In this document: positions 7,390 through 16,589 of the stretch, in pieces
How the letters are laid out: every line of letters starts with the position of its first letter
Numbering within the stretch: position 1 is the first letter of the stretch
Source of the DNA: Bacterioplanoides sp. SCSIO 12839
Lineage (GTDB): Bacteria > Pseudomonadota > Gammaproteobacteria > Pseudomonadales > Oceanobacteraceae
Length of the DNA stretch: 64,000 bases
Direction: 5' to 3'
Assembly (NCBI RefSeq): GCF_024397975.1
Contig: NZ_CP073745.1
Location: 2,258,501 to 2,322,500, forward strand
Program-made: the position numbers and the translations under genes
Notes under the pieces: generated by a model
The model's input: the letters and a program-made list of their open reading frames with translations, nothing else
Database searches by the model: none
What the model was told of the DNA's origin: nothing

Positions 7390-9198
7390 ATGCCCACTGT
7401 ATCTGCAAAACTAACGCTGCTGTTGTGTAGCGCATCGATTGCCCTGAGCGCACTGACCGGATGCCAGTCATTATCGACTAAGAGCAATGAACCAGCGATT
7501 GAAGATCTGCCCGTAAAAGAGTACAGCGCCGCAGAAAAACAGCAGTACAACCAACAGGCAATGGCGATATTTGCCGAATATAGTGACTGGCGTATTGAAC
7601 AAAGCCCGGTATTAGCCAGTCGTTTAGACTATCCGGAACAGTTTGACTGGGATGATATCTCACTGGAAACGCGCCAGAATCAAAACGACCAGTTACAGAA
7701 CTTCCATCAGCGCCTGCAAACGATCGAAGAACCAGCGCTCGATAAGCAAAATAAAGTCAGCTACCAGACACTATTAAATCAGGTCGAATTTGAACTGCTG
7801 ACCTTCCCTCTGATGCACCTGCAAGAACCACTCACCGACATCAATAACTGGCTGGTCATCAGTCAGGATATTTTGCTGAACCATCACCCGATTCAGCAGG
7901 TGGAAGATGCACACGATTATATTGATCGGGTTGAAGCACTGCCGCAGCTGTTTAAACGCTGGCAAGAATTATTACAGTGGCGCGAACAACAAGGTGTTAT
8001 CTCAGAAAAAGCATTATTGCTGAAAAATCAGCTGCGCGCGCAACAGTACAGCGATCAATATCAGAAAATTAATGTTCGCAACAGCGAACTGTGGCAGGAC
8101 TTTAACCGCAAACTCGCACGACTGTCGCTGTACGCTTCTTCCGAAAAAGTGCTGCAAAACAAACTGTATAAAGCGCTGACCAGAAAAGTACAGCCGTCTT
8201 ATCAAGCATTAGCCAACGAGTTTAACCGCCTGGCGAAAATTGCTCCGGAGACCATTGCACTCAACCAACAACCTCAGGGCATGCGTTATTATCAACTGTT
8301 ATTGGCGCATCATTCGGAATCAAACCGGGATGCCAATCAATTATTCCAGCAGCTGTCACAACAACTCAGTGACCATCAGCAACAATTTATAAAACTTGCG
8401 GAAACATCCGGGTTTAACCCGGTGGAACCCGCTAAGCCTGAAAACGCACTATCACAACTAAAACCAGCATTAAGCTGGTTTGCTGGCGAAGCACAACGAT
8501 TTGAGTCATCCGATCCTGATTTGTCATTAAAAAAACGCCAGGGTTTTCAACATCAATCGCTGCAACAGTTAGCGGCAGAGCTGCCTTATTACCTGACAGA
8601 TATCCCGCAACAATCTTTGCCTTTGCAGTCCATTTATCCGGCCGATCAGCGTTTTTTATTTCAGACCATGAACAGCCACGACATCGAAACAAACAACATG
8701 ATGTATGGTGTCCCGGGGCAATTTATTCAGTACGCATTGGCTGAAGAAAACGAACAGCTTCCGTTATTTCGCCGTCAGGCTCCTGTGGCCGAGTTTAATG
8801 ACGGCTGGCGTTTAATGGCTCTGCAATTGGCTGCAGACAACACACAACAGCTCACAGATAAGCGGCAGCTGCTAATGCATCAACAAATCATCGACGAACT
8901 GGCGTTAGCCATCACCGATGTGGGTATACACGGGCTCAACTGGACAACAGATCAGGCAGTAATGTTTATGCAGCAAAACAGTTCCGTCAATGAACCTGAA
9001 ATGCAGCAACAACTTCATAACGTCAGACACAATCCGGCTATCGCTGTACGCCCTGTCAGTGGCTACCAGAACATTGAATTATTAATCGACAAGGCAAAGC
9101 AAAGAAACGCAGATTTCGATCTGTCTGTTTTGATGACGGAGTGGTTAAAACTGGGCGCTGTTCCGGCATTCAGCGCGGAACAGTATTTGCTGGATTAA
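7390..9198 (+). CDS. DUF885-like lipoprotein lacking the metal-binding motif
   Basis: A 602-residue predicted lipoprotein: the lipobox SALTGC places the modified Cys at residue 25, and Gln at +2 suggests outer-membrane sorting. The body, about 570 residues and strongly helical, follows the DUF885 layout (about residues 55-600), including a late THR-type segment (TTDQAVMFMQQ) and a final PG-like region. Where active DUF885 proteins have an HE..PGH zinc motif and an EGWA motif, this one reads MYGVPGQFIQ (about residue 442) and NDGWRLMALQLA. The ligands therefore appear lost and it is probably not a peptidase. The ATG at 7390 follows an in-frame GTG at 7384. A convergent gene ends 34 bases away. 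Confidence 0.72.
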   Translation: MPTVSAKLTLLLCSASIALSALTGCQSLSTKSNEPAIEDLPVKEYSAAEKQQYNQQAMAIFAEYSDWRIEQSPVLASRLDYPEQFDWDDISLETRQNQNDQLQNFHQRLQTIEEPALDKQNKVSYQTLLNQVEFELLTFPLMHLQEPLTDINNWLVISQDILLNHHPIQQVEDAHDYIDRVEALPQLFKRWQELLQWREQQGVISEKALLLKNQLRAQQYSDQYQKINVRNSELWQDFNRKLARLSLYASSEKVLQNKLYKALTRKVQPSYQALANEFNRLAKIAPETIALNQQPQGMRYYQLLLAHHSESNRDANQLFQQLSQQLSDHQQQFIKLAETSGFNPVEPAKPENALSQLKPALSWFAGEAQRFESSDPDLSLKKRQGFQHQSLQQLAAELPYYLTDIPQQSLPLQSIYPADQRFLFQTMNSHDIETNNMMYGVPGQFIQYALAEENEQLPLFRRQAPVAEFNDGWRLMALQLAADNTQQLTDKRQLLMHQQIIDELALAITDVGIHGLNWTTDQAVMFMQQNSSVNEPEMQQQLHNVRHNPAIAVRPVSGYQNIELLIDKAKQRNADFDLSVLMTEWLKLGAVPAFSAEQYLLD

Positions 9199-9232
9199 CG
9201 ACGGGTTAAGACCAACGACAGAACAAACGGGT

Positions 9233-10099
9233 TCAAAAGCGAACCCGAATGCCAATCTGGCTATAACTGTCATCACCCGGGCGGCTGGTCACTTTCGCAT
9301 TAGCTGCATCCCGCCCTTCAATCGTGCGCAATCGCGTCTGTCCAATTTCTCCGGTTAACCACAAGTGACCACGCCAGTGGAACTCGCCGCCCACGCCAAA
9401 ACGCCAGTTTCGGTAACTCAGACTGGCCAATTTGCTTTGGCCATCAATTTCTTCACGCCAGACTCCACCGGCTGGACGAATATGCAAAAACGACGATAAT
9501 TGCTGACTCCAGCGCGTCGTGACTTTTGTCCGGGGGAAACCAAGTAACATCTGTGTATGCCGGGTCGCATTCCAGGAAAAGGCTAACGCCGGACGAGGTT
9601 TATAATCACCAAAAGAACGGTCAACCACCAGGCCATATTGCCAGAAGCTGCCTTTGCTGCGATAACGACGGCCATACAATTCGAGATTCAGGGCCAAAGC
9701 ATCGGATTCAATCTTTTTCAGGTCCGTCATTAACCCAGCTTCAGCATTGACCAGAAATTCCGTTTCACGGCTGCGACGCTGTTGATACTGCAGCGGAAGC
9801 GACAACCAGTAATATTCACTCTGTCCCAGCGTGGTTCCTTTAAGATCAAACTTGGTTTGATCCAGATGAATAAATGTCCGTACCTTCTCCTGACGACTAC
9901 CCCGATCTTCAAGCGGCAACGTCAGGCTGATCTGAGAGCTGGAAAACTCATCACCTGCGCCAGAATCTGGCGACCCTGGCCCTTCAGATGTCACCAACAA
10001 ACCCGCCGTATTTGCCATCAGCGGTACACTCACGAGCAGCGCCAGCACAGCAATGCCATGTCGCATAATATTTTTCGTCTGATTACCCATCATCAACAT
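9233..10099 (-). CDS. Predicted outer-membrane beta-barrel protein
   Basis: A protein of about 288 residues with a signal peptide (hydrophobic core AVLALLVSVPLMA, cleavage after MANTA or nearby). The mature part is made of alternating polar and aromatic strands with Tyr/Trp girdles and ends in IGIRVRF, the terminal Phe signature of BAM-assembled barrels. It resembles DUF6268-type outer-membrane proteins, but I am not certain of the family. Several starts are possible (10099, 10093, 10090, 10066); I chose 10099, seven bases after the stop of the upstream gene, which suggests cotranscription with it. Cargo or function is unknown. Confidence 0.68.
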   Translation of the reverse strand: MLMMGNQTKNIMRHGIAVLALLVSVPLMANTAGLLVTSEGPGSPDSGAGDEFSSSQISLTLPLEDRGSRQEKVRTFIHLDQTKFDLKGTTLGQSEYYWLSLPLQYQQRRSRETEFLVNAEAGLMTDLKKIESDALALNLELYGRRYRSKGSFWQYGLVVDRSFGDYKPRPALAFSWNATRHTQMLLGFPRTKVTTRWSQQLSSFLHIRPAGGVWREEIDGQSKLASLSYRNWRFGVGGEFHWRGHLWLTGEIGQTRLRTIEGRDAANAKVTSRPGDDSYSQIGIRVRF

Positions 10100-10106
10100 G
10101 CTTTTA

Positions 10107-10781
10107 TCAGCCTTGCTTGTTAAATAATTCTTTATGCGTGTCTTCAACGCTGGCATAACTGGCCAGCGCACCGGTTTTTGCTTCATTGGTACGAACCGTA
10201 TCCAACGCCTGCAAAACCTCAGTAACATTTTCGAACCCTTCAACAATATCGGCCGGAGCGCCCGTTTCCTTGAGCATTTCGGTATAAGCCGATACGTATT
10301 TGAGCGCTTCTTTCTCTTGAGCACGGCGATCCGCATCGCTGGGTAAGTTCATGCCTTCGATAACGGACAGGGCTTTTAACAAGGATTTAGCACCTTCACT
10401 GTCACCATCGACCGACTCATCAAGAATAAAACGATTAAGAAAATGAACAGACTCGGAAACGGCGGAGATTTTTTGATTGGGTAACACGCCACCCAGTTGC
10501 TGATACTCGCTAGAGCTAAGCAATCCCCCCTCAAACAAACGCTGAGTCAGTTCAGGAATCTGATCGGAGCGAATCGGGCCAGAAAAAAATTCCGCCTGAA
10601 TGGAATGCAGCTGCCGGGATTTATAAGACAGAGACACACGGTCAACATTGCTGCTGTTCAGCTGGTCGATAAAACGCCTGGCGGCCGTTTCTTCAGAGAT
10701 ATCCCGCTGGGTAGAGCCAGCAGACAATGAATTCAGTCGCCCGGCAGAACCCGGACCAGAAGCGTCTGGATTAATATCCAT
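10107..10781 (-). CDS. Hypothetical acidic helical protein
   Basis: A 224-residue protein that I do not recognise. It has no signal peptide or membrane segment and no Cys or Trp. It is predicted mostly helical after a Gly/Ser-rich N-terminus (residues 1-25). A central segment RLFEGGLLSSSEYQQLGG (about residue 82) looks like a helix-turn-helix hairpin of unknown type. The gene is immediately upstream (7 bases) of the beta-barrel gene, so the pair may be an operon linking a cytoplasmic and an outer-membrane protein. AGGT precedes the ATG. Regulator, chaperone or structural roles are all open. Confidence 0.6.
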   Translation of the reverse strand: MDINPDASGPGSAGRLNSLSAGSTQRDISEETAARRFIDQLNSSNVDRVSLSYKSRQLHSIQAEFFSGPIRSDQIPELTQRLFEGGLLSSSEYQQLGGVLPNQKISAVSESVHFLNRFILDESVDGDSEGAKSLLKALSVIEGMNLPSDADRRAQEKEALKYVSAYTEMLKETGAPADIVEGFENVTEVLQALDTVRTNEAKTGALASYASVEDTHKELFNKQG

Positions 10782-10881
10782 ACCTGTGTACCTGATTAAA
10801 ACAATAATGTTCTGATCAGCAATTAACAGGCCAGTCGATTCAGCGGGAGGGATTTACCGAAATCTCAAGAAAGAAACCATC

Positions 10882-10924
10882 AAAAAACGGCAAACATCGG
10901 CCAATGGATAACCAGTGTTTGCCG
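10882..10924 (-). terminator. Terminator after DUF3422 gene
   Basis: Minus-strand hairpin with perfect 9-bp stem (CGGCAAACA with TGTTTGCCG), 19-base loop and TTTTTT tail, starting eight bases past the stop codon. Confidence 0.85.
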
Positions 10925-10931
10925 CTTTCAT

Positions 10932-12308
10932 TCAGTCTGAATTGGCCGACGTTTTTTCAGCATTCAGTTTATTGGTGTCTTTGGTGATGTATTTGCGCAA
11001 GCTGTGTACACCAAAATAGACAGCTCCGAGCACCACAGGTAAAGCGATACCTTTTAATAAATCGGAATTCACCGATTCCATGCCCGCGGCTTTAAGGCCA
11101 TCAAAACCAATCTCCAGCAGCGACAAAATATAATAACCAATCGCCACTACCGACAGTCCTTCAACCGTTTGCTGCAAGCGCAATTGCAAGTGACTACGAC
11201 GGTCCATCGACGACAACAACGACTGATTTTGCTCCTGAATGGATAAATCCACCCGGGTACGTAACATACTGGTCGTGCGGTGAATACGACGGGATAAATC
11301 TTCCAACCGGTCACGCACCGAATTACAGGTTTTAATACCCGGCGTTAAGCGTCGTTCGAGGAATTCACGCAAACTCTGCACCCCGTTAATCGGGGTTTCT
11401 CGCAGCTGATCAAGCCGGTCACGTACCAAATCGTGGTAGGCCACGGCAGCCGAAAAACGGAAGTTGGTATTCGAGCGATGCCCTTCCACATCCGCCGCCA
11501 ACATCGACAATTCCTGCAGCAGAGTACGCTCGTCTTTATCGGCTTCAATATCAGAAATACTTTCGTTTAAGCGCGCCAGACCATCTTCGATACGACCCAG
11601 TTCGCCACCCAGCTTACGTGCCACTGGCAACGCCATTAACGACATCAAACGGTAGGTTTCCAGCTCAAACAGTCGCTGAACCAAACGCCCCATCTGATAA
11701 GGAGTCAGTTCATTATTGCAGGTAATAATGCGGCCAAAACCATCATTATGCAGTTTAAACGCCGTCCAGACTTCGGCACGACTATCGGCCACCTGGGAGC
11801 CTGAGGCACGCTGACCTTCTAACCAAAGATGGCGTTGCTGCTCGGTTGGCGGCTGATCAATCACTGCCATCTGTACCGCCACCACCAGCTCTCCAGGTAA
11901 GCTGGCGAGCCAGTCTTTGGGAATAAAGTTCAGTGCATCGGCCGAAAATGGTTCGACATCCGGACAGATAAAAGTGAAGTTGGAAAATTCCAGATGGCGT
12001 TCCCAGCGCAATTCAAAACCACCAAAATCCTGATACAAACAGGACGATTCAGGGCCCGGTGCCGGAACACAAAAACGCTTACACAAATCCACCACATGCT
12101 CGTGCAAGGCTTCGCGATTGTCATTTAACAACACGGTAAAGTGTGCAACCTGGCAGTTGCCATGAATAATCGGCGATGGTCGGTTATGCAGCTCTTCATA
12201 TAATGATGAGCGCCACGGGTGCACTTTCAGTGTCAGAGATGACGCACCAATATCCGGTGCATTGTCTTCCGTCTTGTCGGTCAGCACGTCCTGTATGGCG
12301 TGTTTCAT
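10932..12308 (-). CDS. DUF3422 family membrane-anchored protein
   Basis: A 458-residue protein with the DUF3422 opening (HPWRSSLYEELHNRPSP near residue 30) and the family's long helical middle. A predicted coiled-coil region spans about residues 230-380 with many Arg and Asp. Two hydrophobic segments close the protein (about residues 388-410 and 420-440), so it is likely anchored in the inner membrane with a large cytoplasmic head. AAAGGA precedes the ATG. It sits 19 bases downstream of the YihY-type gene on the same strand, so the two are probably cotranscribed, and a strong terminator follows. Function of the family is unknown. Confidence 0.87.
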   Translation of the reverse strand: MKHAIQDVLTDKTEDNAPDIGASSLTLKVHPWRSSLYEELHNRPSPIIHGNCQVAHFTVLLNDNREALHEHVVDLCKRFCVPAPGPESSCLYQDFGGFELRWERHLEFSNFTFICPDVEPFSADALNFIPKDWLASLPGELVVAVQMAVIDQPPTEQQRHLWLEGQRASGSQVADSRAEVWTAFKLHNDGFGRIITCNNELTPYQMGRLVQRLFELETYRLMSLMALPVARKLGGELGRIEDGLARLNESISDIEADKDERTLLQELSMLAADVEGHRSNTNFRFSAAVAYHDLVRDRLDQLRETPINGVQSLREFLERRLTPGIKTCNSVRDRLEDLSRRIHRTTSMLRTRVDLSIQEQNQSLLSSMDRRSHLQLRLQQTVEGLSVVAIGYYILSLLEIGFDGLKAAGMESVNSDLLKGIALPVVLGAVYFGVHSLRKYITKDTNKLNAEKTSANSD

Positions 12309-12327
12309 AGTCCTTTCCTTAACTCCG

Positions 12328-13581
12328 TTAAGATTTTGGCGGCATTCTATCGGTATTCATTGTGATGAAGCCAGCAATCGGCTGATTAACCTGAGATTCC
12401 ATGCGCTCCATCAAGGCCTGCTGCCAATTGTGAATCGGTTTCTCTACCTCACTACCGTGTGTCGCAGCCGAGGTTAACTGCTGTAGCGGCAGGTCGGCCA
12501 ATAATTCAGCCATCGCCTGCTGCTGAGGGTCTGGCAACCAGCATAAACCACCCTCTTCGGACACCAACAACCAGTGTTTGTATCGTGCTAACTGCAAAAA
12601 CTGATCAATATCGCGGGCATTAAACGCACGGGTTTGTTGCTCTAGCTGAGCCTGCGATAAAGGCTCCGCCCGACGCTGAGCATTAACCAGCGCTTCAATC
12701 ACTTTTAATCGCAATAATAATGTCTGGCCCTGCGCTTCCCGGCGGTTAATATGGCCAAAATTAAAACTTAATTCCGCGCCATAAATCACTAAATTCCAGC
12801 TGAAATACACCCAGATCAGAAACAGAGGCACCGCCGCAAAGGTGCCATAAATCAGCTGATAGGATGGGAATAATCCAATAATTTGCCCAAACACGTACTT
12901 TGCTGTTTCAAATACCGTTGCCACAAAAAGTGCTGCAAATAACCCGTGTTGCCACGGCACTTTGCAATTCGGCACCAATAAATACAGTGCCATTAATGCA
13001 GCTGCACTGAAAAACCAGGGTAATAATCGGGCAATATCCGGAATGTGTTGTGTCGCATCCGCCCACAAAGGTGCCGCTGCAATCAGCGAGGAGGTCGCAA
13101 AGGCAGCACCAAAAAATAACGGCCCCAGGCTTAAAATGGCCCAATAACGCAAAAATACCGCCACACCCGAGCGCGACTGTTTAACATTCCAGATGCGATT
13201 AAATTGCTCTTCAATCGTGCGTAATAACAGCAATACCGTAATAAATAATACAGCCACGCCAATCCAGGTGAGTTTGCGTGCCTGCTGGCTGAAACGTGTC
13301 AGATAATCGCTGATCACTTCATTACCCTGCGGCAACACGTAACCCAGCAGCTGCTGGTTCACATCCTCACCCCAGTTCTGCAACGCCGGAATGGCACTTA
13401 ACACCGAATAACTGACGGTAATTACGGGGACTAAGGCAAATAAGGTGGTGTACGTCATCGCCGCAGCATCCCGGCGACGTTGTTGTTGCTCAAAGCGTTT
13501 CAGGCTGACCAGCAGTAATTGCAGCCACACACGGCTGTGATGTGAAATAGTCCGATAAAATGAACGAAATAAACGATCCAT
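12328..13581 (-). CDS. YihY/BrkB family inner-membrane protein
   Basis: A 417-residue protein with about six membrane helices in the first 290 residues and a cytoplasmic C-terminal region with a winged-helix-like pattern (about residues 295-380). Family features are the DAAAMTYTTLFALVPVITV segment near residue 40 and the QLIYGTFAAVPLFLIWVYFSW segment near residue 240. Old annotations as ribonuclease BN are not supported by the family literature. AAAGGA lies close to the ATG. It is upstream of DUF3422 and divergent from arsC. The transported or bound molecule is unknown. Confidence 0.88.
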   Translation of the reverse strand: MDRLFRSFYRTISHHSRVWLQLLLVSLKRFEQQQRRRDAAAMTYTTLFALVPVITVSYSVLSAIPALQNWGEDVNQQLLGYVLPQGNEVISDYLTRFSQQARKLTWIGVAVLFITVLLLLRTIEEQFNRIWNVKQSRSGVAVFLRYWAILSLGPLFFGAAFATSSLIAAAPLWADATQHIPDIARLLPWFFSAAALMALYLLVPNCKVPWQHGLFAALFVATVFETAKYVFGQIIGLFPSYQLIYGTFAAVPLFLIWVYFSWNLVIYGAELSFNFGHINRREAQGQTLLLRLKVIEALVNAQRRAEPLSQAQLEQQTRAFNARDIDQFLQLARYKHWLLVSEEGGLCWLPDPQQQAMAELLADLPLQQLTSAATHGSEVEKPIHNWQQALMERMESQVNQPIAGFITMNTDRMPPKS

Positions 13582-13628
13582 GGTGGTCCTTTTCAGAAAT
13601 TCCAGTACTCACGATGTTCAGGCGGCAA

Positions 13629-13637
13629 TGATATACT
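13629..13637 (+). promoter_or_regulatory. Extended -10 promoter for arsC operon
   Basis: TGATATACT is an extended -10 element (TGn-TATACT) about 65 bases before the arsC ATG. The -35 region (around 13609-13614) is poor, which fits an extended -10 promoter. Confidence 0.45.
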
Positions 13638-13703
13638 GATATGCGTTTTTACCGAACTGATACCGAACACGTCAGACTGAGCCATAAGATAAGGTGCACC
13701 AGC

Positions 13704-14665
<962 letters not shown>

Positions 14666-15055
14666 ATGACCCGCAAAGCTGAAAGTAAAAACACCCTTAC
14701 CGCCTACGCCATGATGCTCAGCAGTTATCTGGTAACCGTGGTGATTCTGTTGGCAGAGACATTTTCCGACGCGCCTGAGAGCATTGACTCCGGCCTGATT
14801 TTTCTCGCCTCCGGTCTTGGCATCTGGTTATTTAAAATTCTGCCGTTGCTGCTGTTTGTTCCGGGATTTTTCAGTCGCTCTCATAAATCAGCTGCCTGGT
14901 TGAGTTATGTTTCCATGCTGTATTTTATCCTGGCGGTATTACTGGCATTTACCCCGGGCGCATCCCTCTGGGGCTGGGGCATGGTGCTTTCTACCATCGC
15001 CTTATTTATCAGCAGTATGTTATTTACCCGCTGGAAAAAAGTGGACGAGCGCTAG
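14666..15055 (+). CDS. DUF2069 inner-membrane protein
   Basis: A 129-residue protein with four predicted membrane helices (about residues 15-33, 43-67, 75-95, 98-118) and a basic C-terminus. Sequence pattern and position directly after wrbA match the DUF2069 family. The start codon directly follows the wrbA stop, so expression is coupled to the arsC-wrbA unit. No function is known for the family. Confidence 0.85.
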   Translation: MTRKAESKNTLTAYAMMLSSYLVTVVILLAETFSDAPESIDSGLIFLASGLGIWLFKILPLLLFVPGFFSRSHKSAAWLSYVSMLYFILAVLLAFTPGASLWGWGMVLSTIALFISSMLFTRWKKVDER

Positions 15056-15097
15056 CGCCAAATCAAAAATTTAAAAAATGATAAGAGAGATCCAACG

Positions 15098-15544
15098 ATG
15101 AAATTATCGGTTTATTTATCCGGAGAAATTCACACCGACTGGCGTGATGATATTGCTAACGGCGTAAAAGAAGCTGGATTAGAGGTTGAACTGACTGGCC
15201 CGAATACCAATCATGCGGCCTCCGATGACTGCGGTGATGAGATTTTAGGTAAAGAAGATAATAACTTCTGGAAAGATCATAAAGCCGCAAAAATTAATGG
15301 CGTGCGTACCCGCAAGCTGATTGCTGACGCGGATATTGTTGTGGTTCGCTTTGGCGATAAATACAAACAGTGGAATGCCGCTTTTGATGCGGGTTACGCC
15401 GCAGCGTTAGGCAAGTCTGTGATCGTTCAGCACGATCCGTCGCTGACTCACCCATTAAAAGAAGTGGATGCGGCGGCGATGGCCGTGTGTGAAACACCGG
15501 AGCAAGTGGTTGAGATTCTGAAATATATTAATCGTGATGGTTAA
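15098..15544 (+). CDS. YtoQ family protein
   Basis: A 148-residue cytoplasmic protein with the YtoQ opening (LSVYLSGEIHTDWR), the DNNFWKDHKAAKINGVRT segment and the closing DAAAMAVCETPEQVVEIL. The fold is related to nucleoside 2-deoxyribosyltransferases (SGEIH loop, then ADIVVVRFGD and WNAAFDAGYAAALGK), but the family's reaction has not been established. AGAGAGA precedes the ATG. It follows the DUF2069 gene by 42 bases and may belong to the same transcript. A large hairpin lies just past its stop codon. Confidence 0.9.
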   Translation: MKLSVYLSGEIHTDWRDDIANGVKEAGLEVELTGPNTNHAASDDCGDEILGKEDNNFWKDHKAAKINGVRTRKLIADADIVVVRFGDKYKQWNAAFDAGYAAALGKSVIVQHDPSLTHPLKEVDAAAMAVCETPEQVVEILKYINRDG

Positions 15545-15558
15545 TTATTAAGGCAGAT

Positions 15559-15603
15559 AAAAGCCGGGGGTTTTGCTGGGTTGGCTCAGCAAGACAGCCC
15601 GGC
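15559..15603. terminator. Compound hairpin between convergent genes
   Basis: An outer 6-bp stem (GCCGGG/CCCGGC) encloses an inner stem (TTGCTG/CAGCAA). The minus strand shows TTTTAT right after it, fitting termination of the AT-rich minus-strand gene; it may also stop the plus-strand ytoQ transcript. Confidence 0.6.
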
Positions 15604-15610
15604 CTTCCCA

Positions 15611-16495
15611 CTAAAATTTCGAGCAACAATAAGAACCAACCTTCCTAGAAAACAGAAAACGCTTAGGCGGATCAACTTCAACCAGAATACTTGCAGCCAT
15701 CACTGTTTCCAAGCTAAACCTCCTATTAAACTTAACAAATCCCAAATAAAAAATATAGGAAAGAGCAGAAAAACTATAGATCTGAAGCACTCCAACTCCA
15801 TCATACTCAGAAAAAAAAGCATAAACTGAAAACCAGAAAGACAAAACAAATACAAATGAAACATTCCTAGTCAAACCGTAAAGAGCAACATAATTTTGCA
15901 ATTTATTTGCGTGACGACCAGAGTTTTCATATACATAGTGGTACAACAATCTCAGGTAATCACCATCTATTCCACGCTCAATATTTAGCTTAGAGACATC
16001 AATTGAAATTTTATTTTTCAATAGAAAACAACATTTATCAAAAACGACCAATCTTAGACCTCTAGGTAACTCTTTAGCCTGACCAAAACTCTTTATTTTA
16101 AGGAATTTATTTAAAATCATATCTAGAAAAGAAACAGGCAACACAAGAAGCCACAAACAAATCCGTTTAAATTCTTCGTAAGTAGCCAAGTCCTTATGCA
16201 AATACTCATTAGCAGAAACAGCAAACAAATATTCTGACGGATAGCCATTTGTGAAGTTACAAAAAGACTCAACAACGGCAGATGAGCCAATTGCCAAAAC
16301 ATGACCAAGCAAATATGCAGCAATGACACCAGGAATATAGCTTAAAAATTGAGATGCTACCGAGCTATGACCCGCTCCCAGCTGCAGTATTTTAAAGAGA
16401 TCAATATTAAACACATAGAAAAGGGTATATATCAGCACCGCACCTGGAATCAGATACCCTAAAAAATCATAAAAAGAAAATGGATTTTGTTTCAT
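15611..16495 (-). CDS. AT-rich polytopic membrane protein of unknown function
   Basis: A 294-residue protein that I do not recognise. The N-terminus has the pattern FYDFLGYLIPGAVLIY, seen at the start of various uncharacterised accessory membrane proteins. Hydrophobic segments lie at about residues 10-30, 48-68, 122-140, 220-237 and 245-262. The base composition is unlike its neighbours: three 60-base lines counted by hand (from 15721, 15901, 16261) have 15, 21 and 25 G+C, against roughly half in flanking genes. AGGGA eight bases upstream picks the ATG at 16495 over one three codons earlier. It sits alone between ytoQ and lptG, suggesting a single-gene acquisition. Confidence 0.75.
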   Translation of the reverse strand: MKQNPFSFYDFLGYLIPGAVLIYTLFYVFNIDLFKILQLGAGHSSVASQFLSYIPGVIAAYLLGHVLAIGSSAVVESFCNFTNGYPSEYLFAVSANEYLHKDLATYEEFKRICLWLLVLPVSFLDMILNKFLKIKSFGQAKELPRGLRLVVFDKCCFLLKNKISIDVSKLNIERGIDGDYLRLLYHYVYENSGRHANKLQNYVALYGLTRNVSFVFVLSFWFSVYAFFSEYDGVGVLQIYSFSALSYIFYLGFVKFNRRFSLETVMAASILVEVDPPKRFLFSRKVGSYCCSKF

Positions 16496-16589
16496 CGTAT
16501 ACATCCCTGTTTCTTAAAAGGCCTAGATTTATCAAATAATTTGACAACTCAATATGAGCAGTATGAATTAAGCTAAGACAGCTTCACCC

